Shown here in pieces: positions 38,604 through 49,605 of a DNA stretch of 64,000 nt (within the stretch, counting starts at the first letter, position 1; each line of letters opens with the position of its first letter). The translations under genes and the position numbers were made by a program. Source of the DNA: Trichoplusia ni (lineage: Eukaryota; Arthropoda; Insecta; Lepidoptera; Noctuidae); NCBI RefSeq assembly GCF_003590095.1, contig NC_039478.1, positions 22,816,001 to 22,880,000 on the forward strand, in the 5' to 3' direction. A model generated the notes under the pieces. That model had not been told where the DNA came from and searched no databases. It saw only the letters and a list, made by a program, of their open reading frames with translations.

Positions 38604-39775
38604 GGGTAATTCTTAACATAAGCTTCATTAAAGCATTAGAAGAAAACCACGATTGATAAGTAAATAGCAAATATTGATATAACATATCTAGCCAAGTTCG
38701 AGTAAGAGAACTGGTATTCAGCGAAACAAGGAAAGATCGGCGCGCAGTGCAGCCCACGTCCTACCTGCGCGCACGCAAGGAGGTGATATGTTGATGTTTG
38801 AATCCTTTGAAAAAACGGACCTGTGCTTTAGGTATTCATTTTTTAGCTATTTGTGAAGACACTGACGTTACGTTTTCCTAAATTTCTATATGTCTCGTCG
38901 AAGGGATATAACCTCGGAAATTTGACACACATGGCATTGAGCAGGGGGGTGGACTTAGGGCAAGCAAGGATATCTGTTCGCGCCTTCGTCTTAGATGCCT
39001 TATTGTCTAGTTGCTTCCACTTCCGCTTCCTATTACACGAAGAGGTCCAGTGTTGACAGTAATACCTCTATGGCTTCCCCATACGTCATGATCATTGTGG
39101 ATGTTCCCATAGTTGAAGGAATGACCTATAATTATTTTAATAATCCGGGGATTCTATTTTGGCTTGAAATTATACATTTGGAGTTGTACTACCAAAAACT
39201 ACAAAGGAAACGTCCCAAATATGAATAGAAGCCGAGTAAAGCGCAGACTTGATCCAGTAATCTTAACCTTCGCAGATCATATGCGATAGTAAACAAGCTG
39301 TCAGAGTACTAAATGCGTGTTAACGCGCCGAACTAAAAGCACACACACACAGACACGTGGAATATATCTGTAACCGTCGCGGCGAATGCGTGGGCGCACG
39401 TGAAACGTTATAATCAAGCGATCTACGACAGCTTTGGACAAATAAACAAACGTCTGTTTATTAGAACATTTTCACAATTTCTATATTTTTCTACTTCACG
39501 GAAGCAAACTATTTATTGTTTTAAATGTTAATCAGTAAATAGAAGACGTTGTGTAAACGCGTTAGTTGCCAAACTAAATATCTGTGATCATATTAGATTA
39601 TAAATTCCTTTACACGATTATTACGGGTTCAAATTACAAATCAGCTAGAACGAGATAAATGAAATTCATTGATGTGAGAAAAAATACAAGCAGATGTTTT
39701 AATCCCGTGCATCTTTTCAACAGAGTCCAACAATTATAAATGAACGGTAACGAAGATACAACATTTTTCTACTTA

Positions 39776-39861
39776 GGTCTGTTCACTGACAGGAATTTTC
39801 GTTTGTTGAGACATTTCTCGATGGAAGTTTTGCCTGACTCCTGTCAGTGAATAGTCCAAAG
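39776..39861. repeat. Small inverted-repeat element
   Basis: GGTCTGTTCACTGACAGGA on the left and TCCTGTCAGTGAATAGTCC on the right are inverted, with about 48 bp between. It looks like a small MITE; no clear target duplication. Confidence 0.45.
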
Positions 39862-42000
39862 GAGAACTAACTGTCCGAGAACAATTACAAAATTAACGAA
39901 ACTCGAAGGAGGTTCCTCATCGATGTAACTCACACTCTGAGCAATAAAGACCAACGCCGTATGAAATACATACATACTTTTACTACAAAAATGCCACATT
40001 GCCACAGTGCTTCTTTCTAAGAGAATTCCTATTTACTTTCGATACGTAGAAGCTTGCCATGAAAACAAGATAAAATAAAGAGTACACGCTCGACACTAAC
40101 AAATCACCAATTTTCTCATAAAACGAAGCCAACAACTCTCTTGATTAAGTCTCTCATTTCCATTTGAGTCTCTTTCACTTCCACACAAGTTTCAATCAGT
40201 TTTGTTTCGATATAGTTTATATTTACTGCTCACTTTTACGGGACTATATTTTATTATCATTGATATAATGAATTACTTCATCTATTTAAGGGTCGATCCA
40301 AAGTTTCGGTTAAATGCTAAAAATAACATCAAAATTAGTTCAGCGGTTTAAGCGTTAAAGAGCAACAAACATTTAAACATTCATAAATAGGTACAGAATT
40401 AGTTGTTTTGTTACGTCTGTTAGTGGAAACTATTTGAAAAAGGTACTGATTATGCTTCATTCATGTAAAACGACAAACGTTGGCAGTTTCTGTTATAAAC
40501 GACGTATAAAACATGTTGCCTATAACACAAACTCCATGCTTAAGAAAACAATACTGATTATTATTATTAAAGTTTTGAATATTAAATTATTGAAGTGAAG
40601 ACTTATTTAGTGGCGTTTTATAGTGTTTTTGTTATGAGTGAAAACTGTTAAACTCGCGTCACGACACAATACTGCTTCGACAGCGAAATAAATAAGTATT
40701 GTATTCAACCACATAAATGTTAGTAATTTAATAGTGATAATTAAAACGATTCGTGCAAAATTATTCCCTAACCATTGCAGAATATAAAAAATACACAACG
40801 TTAATATTCAAGTTTTCACTTCTGCCGGCACTCCCGGAGTGCAACCCGTAGCTTTTTTATTTTGGTATTTCTTTCGAAAATTAGATATACTTTGTAGCTT
40901 TAAAACTTCTGTTACAATTGATGGTATATTTTGTATCAGAAACATACGCTATCGAGTATGTGATGATAAGTATTCCGAAGCTCCCATACACGTATAGTGC
41001 GGTAAGCTCACAAAAATATCTACTCCCTTTGTATCGTGGTAAACGAGTGAAAATCGAAACTGTGTCCGCGAGACTAACCCAACCGGCGTAACGAAACCAT
41101 TGCGACTTCTATTTTGACGTCTAGCGCCATCTATTGAGTGCCCTGCGAACATTTTCCAACAAAGAAAGACTGTATATTATCTCGTTTTCTTTGCTGAAAA
41201 ATGTTTGCTGGGGACGGTGATTGAAATTGTCAGAAAATACATACATGGTAAGTTAAATAAAAGATTAAAACACTAGAATAACATTATTTTCGGTGTATTT
41301 AAAACTGCTCTCTACTCCTGAACATAATGAGCATTTTTAATAGGTAATGTTACTTTTGTTAAGAACTAAAATTTAAGGGACACATAAAACCGAAGATAAA
41401 TCCTTTTATTGTTTAACGGCTATACTTGTCTACGCCGTAGCCACTTTGCTACGACTCCACGACAAAATGCGACTCCGGTTGCACAAACGACAAGCGCCTA
41501 CGAACTATTGTCAACAAAATGTGCTTGTGTTATTATTATTCTTTTATGCATGTAGCATGAACTGGTATACTTTGTCACATTATACTTTCTTTATATATGC
41601 TTTCATAATCTTCTTTCTTAATTTTCTTTTTTTTTATCTATATAAATGATTTGCTGTTCGTTAGTCTCCCTAAAATCCGAGAACGTCCAACCGATTTGGC
41701 TAATTAAGGCCTTTAAATATTTGTAGCAATCCAGAGAAGGTTTGAAGTGAGAAAATTGCGTCAAAGACAAAAAAAAAACTGTAAAATAAATATATAAAAT
41801 AAAATTATAATTAAATAAAATTTTGATAAAAATAAACAAAAAATATTTTATAAAAAAAGCTGGATTGTACAGAAAAGACGCCATATTGCCGTAACGCACA
41901 CCATTGCATTGTTGTCCAGTTACCTACTAGTCGCGTCTAAAAAAAGCTTTACTTTAAAAAACTGTCCTACGCATGAACCAGCTAGCTTAACCAACGTGCT

Positions 42001-42515
42001 TTAAGAAAACGGAACAAAAGACTCGTAATTATTTAATGTTATACCACCTTTTCTCGGCAGTTGTGAGCGATGCGTCACTCCAAGGTTTACACACAAGTGT
42101 TGCTTCATCGAGCTGCCCTCGCTCGCATTCGCGCTGAGCACTGAGGACATTGTATGACCTGACATATCTTGAAGAAACGTTCTTGATGTTTTATATCCAC
42201 GGTTACAAGAGCTCGGCTTAATATTGTTGAGTTTCAACTGTAGAAATCCAATTTGGGGTCGATTTTTCAATTTCAAAAGTAATGAACGGTGAATTAATTT
42301 TTCACCATACGCCGATGTGAATGTAGCTAAATGGCCAAGCCACATATTTTGACTAAGGTGTAGAGTTTGTGAAGGTAGGCCTTGTAGAGTTAGGGCGTGT
42401 AGTGTTAGAAGCTTGGCTCTACATGAGATCTGATAACTTTTTGACAGTGCGAGTCATATGGGCTCCTTTTGGCAACATTTTACCTACATGAAAATATTTT
42501 TGGTGGTATATGTCT
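42001..42515 (-). mobile_element. Fragment of ATCCCACC-type transposable element
   Basis: On the minus strand the end starts ATACCACCAAAAATAT and continues with CAAAAAGTTATCAGATCTCA and GAGCCAAGCTTC, parallel to the arms of the element at 19091. Inside follows an open frame of 114 codons (42345 to 42001) of unknown identity. Boundaries on the low side are not visible. Confidence 0.5.
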
Positions 42516-42519
42516 GACT

Positions 42520-42581
42520 GCTTTTGTATAGAAAATATGTCAAACGGACATATTTTATTTTGATGATTGAAAAATCGGCCC
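42520..42581. mobile_element. Truncated copy of GGGCCGAT-type MITE
   Basis: Contains CTTTTGTATAGAAAATATGT and ends TGATTGAAAAATCGGCCC, matching the reverse complement of the left half of the complete copy at 62897-63034. Confidence 0.65.
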
Positions 42582-42934
42582 TTACTTAAAACTTGAATAT
42601 TTGAAATAATTGATTATAGAGTTGAGGTTCGCTGTCTGTCTGTCTGCCACTAATCTGTTTATCATGATCCGTGATAAGCTCAGGTATTCTTTTTGCCGCT
42701 GTTACAAAAAATATGTTCTAATTATAAAGACCGATGTTAAGTAACGTTCGTTACAATCATAAATTAGTTTGGTTACAAATGAATATTTTTTGTCATCTAA
42801 GACAGTTGCTTTTTTCAGGCTAATTTTACGGAACTTGGTGTGTCTGAAATCAATACAGGCTGACCGTTTACCAATGAACGTTTGCTGTAAAAGTTGCTGT
42901 GCCATTTAAATTATTTCTAGGGAAAGTCTGGTGT

Positions 42935-43145
42935 AGAAAAAATATATCATGCAAAAAAAAATATACGGCAAAATTTACGGGGTGGAAAGCTCTTACAAAT
43001 TAGGTGTATGGAAAATAGACAGTAGCCGTCTCTCAGATCTAGTTATTCTCTTAGATTCTCGGAACACGCAAGTTCCATAAAAATCGGTCAAGCCGTTTCG
43101 GAGGTGTACTAACATTGTGTCACGAGAAGTTTATAAAAAGAAGAT
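42935..43145 (-). mobile_element. Helitron-like repeat, family B, reversed and degraded
   Basis: On the minus strand contains CGTGACACAATGTTAGTACA and CTCCGAAACGGCTTGACCGA, parallel to the forward family B copy at 43266. The terminal CTAGT is not visible. Confidence 0.55.
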
Positions 43146-43265
43146 TATGTTAACTATTAAATTTACCAATGGTCACGGTAACAAACATTAAATATAATTA
43201 ATACGGATAACTAAACAGGTGACATTACATGATGCATACTTCTTTCTAGTAATGGGAAAAAAATC

Positions 43266-43549
43266 TTCTAATATATAAAATTCCCGTGTCACGATGTTAG
43301 TTACCGTACTCCTCCGAAACGGTTCGACTGATTCTTATGAAATTTTGTTTACATATCGCGTAGGACTGAGAATAGAACAACATCTATTTTTCATACCGAT
43401 AAGTGACAAGAGCTGCTCACACTAAAAATTTTATTTTATTTTTTGGACGATTTTTTTCGTTTTTATTTTTTTATAATGTAGCATTAAAAAATACATACAA
43501 CTAGGTAAAAAAAATATTCAGCAAAACAACGTTTGCTGGGTCAGCTAGT
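43266..43549 (+). mobile_element. Helitron-like repeat, family B
   Basis: Starts TTCTAATATATAAAATTCCC, contains CGTACTCCTCCGAAACGGTT and ends CGTTTGCTGGGTCAGCTAGT. A widespread lepidopteran repeat with the CTAGT 3' end expected of Helitron-like elements in this order. Confidence 0.75.
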
Positions 43550-43794
43550 TACATTATGAAATTGTAGTTAATAATGTTTATTACTCCCTATGCAATTGGA
43601 ATATGTACAACAAGGTTCTGAGAAAGCACGCTCTTGAAACACAGTTTGCGAATAAACAAGTTTTTCCATGACAGCTATACTTTATAGTACCTACTTAGCT
43701 GTCTGATGGAAACTTTCTACTTTTTATATGTTGATATACATTTCCAAGCTATAAAGCCTAGCTAAATCGAGACTTAAGTTAAAATCTCATTCAA

Positions 43795-43920
43795 AACCTA
43801 CCCTATGTGTACCTATCTGTGTACCACACTTCATCCAAATCCCTTCAGTAGTTTTTGGGTAAAGGAGTAACAATAAACCATTATTACTTTCAAACTTTCT
43901 CGTTTAATATAGTAGGATAT
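43795..43920 (-). mobile_element. Truncated Helitron-like repeat, reversed
   Basis: Contains CTATCTGTGTACCACACTTC, then TTTTTGGGTAAAGGAGTAAC, and ends AATATAGTAGGATAT, parallel to the reversed copy at 46316. Confidence 0.5.
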
Positions 43921-44674
43921 GGCTTTTCAGAAACACGTTGAACCAGTTCTGATGAATAACGATGAAAACGCAATTAATTGCAGAAGCTAACGAGATGAGT
44001 TAGGGAGTCGCTCTCTAATTACTTAGCAAGTAAAACAATTGTGTTGAATCCCGCTTTAGTTGCGAGTAGTAAGAGAAAGTAAACGGCAGTATACACGGAT
44101 AACGGTAGTAGGTACTAATAGAGATAGCACGCAAAGAGGTCCGAGAATGTCATACGAGCTGTACACCGTCCTGTAAAACTTGACACCCGGCATCAAAGGT
44201 GCTGTGATACGGTGATTACTTTAATATCCACGCTATTAAGTATTCATGAAGATACAATTTAATTTCTAACAGAATATTTTCTTACATAAAAACGGTTTTT
44301 TATGACAGCAAAAAGTCTATTTTCAAGATCAGATGTTCGTTATTAAAACATTATAGCGCGTAATCGGACGCTGGGATAGGTCGGAAACTCATAGTAAGCT
44401 TGTACTCGAACAGTTTGTTTGATCACGAATTACTGCAAATAAAATAAAACCACAAATAAAAAAATGTTACGAATCTTGTAAAAATAATAAATACATACAG
44501 AGAAAACATTTATTGTGCAAACATTAATGAAACAACAATATTGTGTAAATGTTAGGACACGTATTCTTTATATTTACATTTGGGTATAATTAACACCCCC
44601 GTGGCCCGCGAGCAGGTCAGTCGGCGCTGCCGGCAGCAGGCGGCGCCTAGGACCGCGGCGGCGTCGCTTCCATG

Positions 44675-44682
44675 TATATAAA
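44675..44682 (+). promoter_or_regulatory. Candidate TATA box upstream of the small GTPase exon
   Basis: TATATAAA lies 274 bp before the ATG inside a CpG-rich block. An alternative core element is TCAGT at 44837-44841, an arthropod initiator motif. Neither can be preferred from sequence alone. Confidence 0.3.
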
Positions 44683-44955
44683 TTGGTTGTGATGGACGCG
44701 CTGGAGCAGTCGCGCGGAGGCGTTGGCCTGCCGCCATGCACCGCCCGACAGTCGCACTGAGGAAGCCGGTGTAAACAGGGCTATTTGCACGACTCTGATC
44801 TTGGCCAGATCTTGACCTATTAACACGCTGTGGATGTCAGTGAGTGTCGCTCCGCGTATTTATAGATTGGGGCGCTGAAGCTTTTTGTTTCGAGTTCGCG
44901 CGCAATCGGTGTGCGGACGAAGTGCGGACGCGTCGCGTCGCCGCGCGGATGTAAG

Positions 44956-45043
44956 ATGTCCGGCCGGGGGATCAGGCGGAAGAAGTCCTCGCTGTCCGAG
45001 GTCAAAGTGGCGGTGGTCGGCGCGCCGGCGGTCGGCAAGAGCG
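44956..45043 (+). CDS. Ras-superfamily small GTPase, first coding exon (RERG/RASL-like), partial
   Basis: 29 codons plus one base, ending at a GTACGT donor. The peptide has a basic, Ser-rich leader (SGRGIRRKKSSLSE), a first beta strand (VKVAVV) and the P-loop GAPAVGKS at residues 22-29, which binds the nucleotide phosphates. The leader and the VKVAVVGAP start resemble insect proteins annotated as ras-related and estrogen-regulated growth inhibitor or RASL11; the precise family cannot be fixed from one exon. The exon sits at the 3' edge of a CpG-rich block (about 44590-45043), which fits a promoter-proximal first exon. The bases for Ras Gly12 and Gly13 encode Pro24 and Ala25. I see no second exon before the window end, so the intron exceeds 18.9 kb. 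Confidence 0.65.
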
Positions 45044-46315
45044 GTACGTTGGAACATGCACCATGCACTATGTACTAGGGATGTTTACGTGTTGTGTTGA
45101 CTTCTTAATTTCAAAAGTTAAAAACATAACATTCAATAATTACAATATTTTGTTAAGACGGAATTAATTCACAGCGGCCTACGGAAAGTGAATCATCGCC
45201 ACACGGTGGTTGTTATTTTAGTTAATATAAAAATAATCGGATGTGTGCGTAGGTATGACATGCTTGCTTACACCATTGCTAAAATAACATTCATGGACTA
45301 CAAGTGTTTTTGTCTCAAGGTCCTGAATATTTTCAGATCGTAAATGTTCCCAATAAAGCGAACGGGATCGATCCGCAATAAAACTGCGGAATGTATTATC
45401 CGCGATATTATACAAACACGTGAGCAGGCGACGCGGATAAAGAATGTTTTAATAGTTTAACTACAAATGAATTCACCGCAATTCTAAAACATTAATTTAT
45501 TTTTAAAGTTTTTATTTTAAAGCGAAGTCCAGTGGCCAGTGTGAGGGCTTTTTTAAAAGTTGTTTAATTACTCTATGGGCAAATGTGATTCGTCCCGTAT
45601 TTTAAGGAGTTTATATATAATTTATGAGTAACGAATGTCGATACTTATTCGCCTTATTGTTACATATCTTTCGTAAATAGGCGAGCTGTTTTATCAAAGG
45701 TTGGTTTAGAAGTTACAAGGCTGTGCTTTTTGAAAGCAAATCGAAAAACTTTTACGAGAACATTTTAGTTGTACTGTAAGTACTGACAAGTTCAATAAAT
45801 TATTTGTCAGATTATTGAATCGAAATTAGTAAAATAAAAGTTGAATGTAAGCTACACTTTTTAAATGAATAAACCAATGAAAATTATTATTTTAAAGAAT
45901 ACTTATTAAAGAATATGAATTTAAGTTTGAAAGCTACGAACGTTCTATTTAAACCGAAACAAACGACATCAAATTTGTCAAAGATTTTAAATAGAAATGC
46001 ATAGCAACAAGCAAACCCGCGTCTTGAACTTAGTGAACAATATTCATCAAAATATAATTTAGCAGCGTATTATCGTCGACAGGAATGTGCTATTGTTTAT
46101 ATTTTTGGACTCATTAACGGGCTTTTAGCGTCACTGGCGTAAACAGGCTGCATGCCTCACTGCCAAAAGTTCCGCATAGCTGGACAATGTGACCGGGAAA
46201 CTGAGCGATTATGTAAAACACTCGTTTGAAGGGTTCTTCACAATTTTAAGTGGGCTCGACGAATTACTCGCGTTCTATACGAGATTTGTGTAGAAAAATA
46301 TCGGTGTTCTAACTA

Positions 46316-46516
46316 ACTAGCTGCTCCCCGCGAGCCCGCCGAATTGAAAATGATCCCACGGGGACATAAACACGGAATAAAATCTATCCTATGTGTTAAT
46401 CCAAGTTATAAACTATCTGTGTACCAATTTCCGTCTAAATCCGTTCAGCGGTTTTTGCGTGAAAGAGGAACAAACATCCATACATACAAACTTTCACGTT
46501 TATAAAATAAGTAGGT
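46316..46516 (-). mobile_element. Helitron-like repeat, reversed
   Basis: Plus strand reads CTAGCTGCTCCCCGCGAGCC at one end and ACTTTCACGTTTATAAAATA at the other. Contains CCGTTCAGCGGTTTTTGCGT. Confidence 0.6.
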
Positions 46517-47397
46517 ATTAGATTGTCGCGTTTAAAATGTTAGTAGGATTCGTGAAAACAATTATTAGCAAGAAAAGCCTTTACTAACATACTGTAACGA
46601 AAATGCATAATCATTTGGATCATGCTACGGCAGTGAATTCATCGCGTTAAAAAGTGCATAGTATTGTGTTATACTATTGCCTCTAGTTACATCAAGAATA
46701 TTCGTGTTTTCTGTCAAAAGTTTTAGATATGTTAAACCAGATACGTTGTAATTCCACAGTACATGTAACTGCAACTTTAACCCGTGCTTCATAAACATGC
46801 CAAACAGCTCAAGTAGCGCACCACAATCAGTTTAGCCGGCCTTCCATTAGCCAGAGTCATTTAACGTAATTGTATGATAACTTTAATTTAACAAAGTATT
46901 TCAAAAGATGTTATTGTAAAATAATTAAAAAACTAGTTTATTTAAAGCAATAATATAGGACAATCAAAAACTGCATAAGAATAGACTGTAGCGCGGGTTG
47001 GATCCAACTAATAATTAAATTGACTGCGGCTGTTACTTTCAAAAACCTCTGAAATGTCTGTTCCAAAAGCCAATGAATATTTCTACTTTGTTATCATTAT
47101 TATCTGTTAATCACAGATTAAATAAGGAATAATGCAAAAGCCCAGCGAATTATGCACTGCGAATGTTTGAAATTTATGACTATTTAAAAATGTAGCGACT
47201 TTGTTCCTCTGTATATTCTGTAAAAGCTATTTGTTTTACGCAAATAGCCTAATTAGTATCTCTGTGTGTTGTCAACAGGTTACGTCACTTTGTTAAGTGA
47301 CGTCACAAGTATTGTAATTCTTAATTAGTTTTAAATTTCTTAGTAAATTTAGATGCATGTTTTTGTTTACAAAATGAAGCGTTACCTTTGGTGTAAA

Positions 47398-47399
47398 AT

Positions 47400-47431
<32 letters not shown>

Positions 47432-47432
47432 T
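47398..47432. repeat. (ATTT)n microsatellite
   Basis: About eight uninterrupted TTTA units. Confidence 0.9.
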
Positions 47433-49469
47433 AATCACACTAATCTACCATTACAGGTTACTTAACCTAATGCGGTAGCTAGGACTAAACAAAGGTCTAA
47501 GTATTTATGTGAACTAGGGTTTCAAAGATTCAATTATTATGCACATAGTTGCAGGTGTAGATTCCAGCGACTGTTTTAATATGTAATCTTCTGATAATTC
47601 TGATATGCATAGGCAATAAGTTAGCCTGATACACATGCCCATCATTGCTCCTCCTGGAGTTGCTTGTTGCTTCATCCACTTTTCTCCTAGATATGAAATC
47701 CTTACTATTTACGATTCCCATTTTTCAAATTTCTGTCATTCCGCGATTTCTTGGAGTTCTCTGAACAAATTGGTTTCCAAGAATTTCAAAATCTTTGATT
47801 GATTTGTATCTTCTATAACTTTAAGTACATTGAATTAGATGCATTTTGTAATTGTATTATTTATTTCATATTTATTTTGGTTATCAGTTTGGTTTTGGTT
47901 ATTAATTGATACAGGTTGGAATTTTAAAGCACTAATCTTAAATTACTACATTGCGAATGTGAGTTTGTTTATTTGTATCACTTTAACCCTTAAAATGATT
48001 AAACAATCCGCAATTATGTAATTGATTTAGTTAGTATAATTTTACCCTTCTGTTTACGTATTCCCACATTATCAAAAACCATCAAATGTTGTATGATATA
48101 GTTTAGACTGTGTAGGTTTGATTCTCGAGAGTAAATTTCGCGAAACAATATTTATGTAAGTTCAAACTCCTTTTGTTTATTTCCCAAAGGACACTAGTAG
48201 GTTCTTTCACCCTGTGATTATAGTCCAGTAAAAAAGTTACGCAATTGTTAATGTGTCTTGCCAACGTAACACACAAGATGGCATACTGTATACAAATCAA
48301 TAGAATAATCAAAGATAATTGACTTTGCAATACATTATATCAGAAAAAAAACCAAATATTTCAGAATTAAAAATGCGATCTTTATAATTAGGTGCATAAG
48401 GGTCCAGTGCTTATTCCATAAGAAATCTCTAACAGAAAGCCAGCTATAAAAGTGGTCAAAAGTTAGAAACAATTAATTGCCAACAATAAAATAAAGTGTA
48501 TTTCTTTTCTTTGTCGAAAAAAGAACTGAAGTCTGTAGAGTAGTCGCTACAGCCCTCAAACCGTGAAATTGTACAAAACAGATGCCTTTTTGTCTGTCCT
48601 TTTCGCCCGACTTACTTAGTGGCGGCCACACACAGCAACTTACCTTGCCACAAGTAGGCAATTCAAAATAGATTTTAACCCTTTGTTCTCGAAGCAAGCC
48701 GGTAAGCCTACTATAGTCTAACGCCATGCTCGTGGACGTATAAAACTATAAAGGCATGTGTATTTAAAGACTGAGGACGGTACAGATTATGAAGGTCTAG
48801 GCAGGCATACAACGAAGGCTAATTGTTTTTCAAAATTATTTTTTTACTTATCCTCGACAATGACCCACATGAAATTCATCTGTAGCAGAATTCAAAAACT
48901 AAGATTAGTAGGTAATTGATACTCTCCCTTGACAATCGGATTTCCATCTCCCAGTTACCCAAAAACTATTTTCTCATGAAACAAAGCAGAGAAGTCTCTT
49001 AATTAACTCATAAATATTATATTTCAGTGCGTTTTCATTTGAGTCCTTACTCGAGTGTATCGTTGTCGTTCGGTTACTCTTTCCCACTTTTACCCTACTA
49101 CCTCTCATATTCAAACATAATTCAACTCTAATACAAAACAAACAAAATTGAAATTTCTTGATCCATTCTAGAGCTATGATACCACAAACAGATAACCAGA
49201 TACTCCTCTTCTTGTGACGGGGATCAAACGTATTTGTCTCTACATTCTAATTCAAAATGAAAGAGACAACATACCTCTTTTTGACATTCGACATTATGTC
49301 GAACTCTGTGTCGTTCTTGACTAGAAGTTTGTGATGTTGATTTATACGCAAGCAAAATAACTCAACAAATATGGCTGTTCATTATAAATTTTATCTACTG
49401 ACTTTATGACTTTTTCCTTTGTCCCTTAGTAACCTAATTCACGCAACCCATCCGTTTGTTTTGTTAAAA

Positions 49470-49605
49470 GTGTGATAGTGTGCTGTGGTGTTTGTTGAGC
49501 TCTGTATCGTCCACAGCCGGAGCGCTTATGAAACGGTGGAAGGTATAGGAAGCGGGGTGAAAATTCACCTGACGCTCAGAAAGTGCTCAGTAGCTTGTCG
49601 ATCGC
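49470..49605 (+). mobile_element. LINE 3'-end fragment
   Basis: GAAACGGTGGAAGGTATAGG, then CAGAAAGTGCTCAGTAGCTT, resembles the tail region of the element at 28860-29129. Degraded. Confidence 0.35.

Noticed and set aside
44552..45100. Several overlapping open frames on both strands around the GTPase exon
   Set aside because: They arise from the CpG-rich promoter block. Only the frame with the P-loop has a family match and a proper donor.
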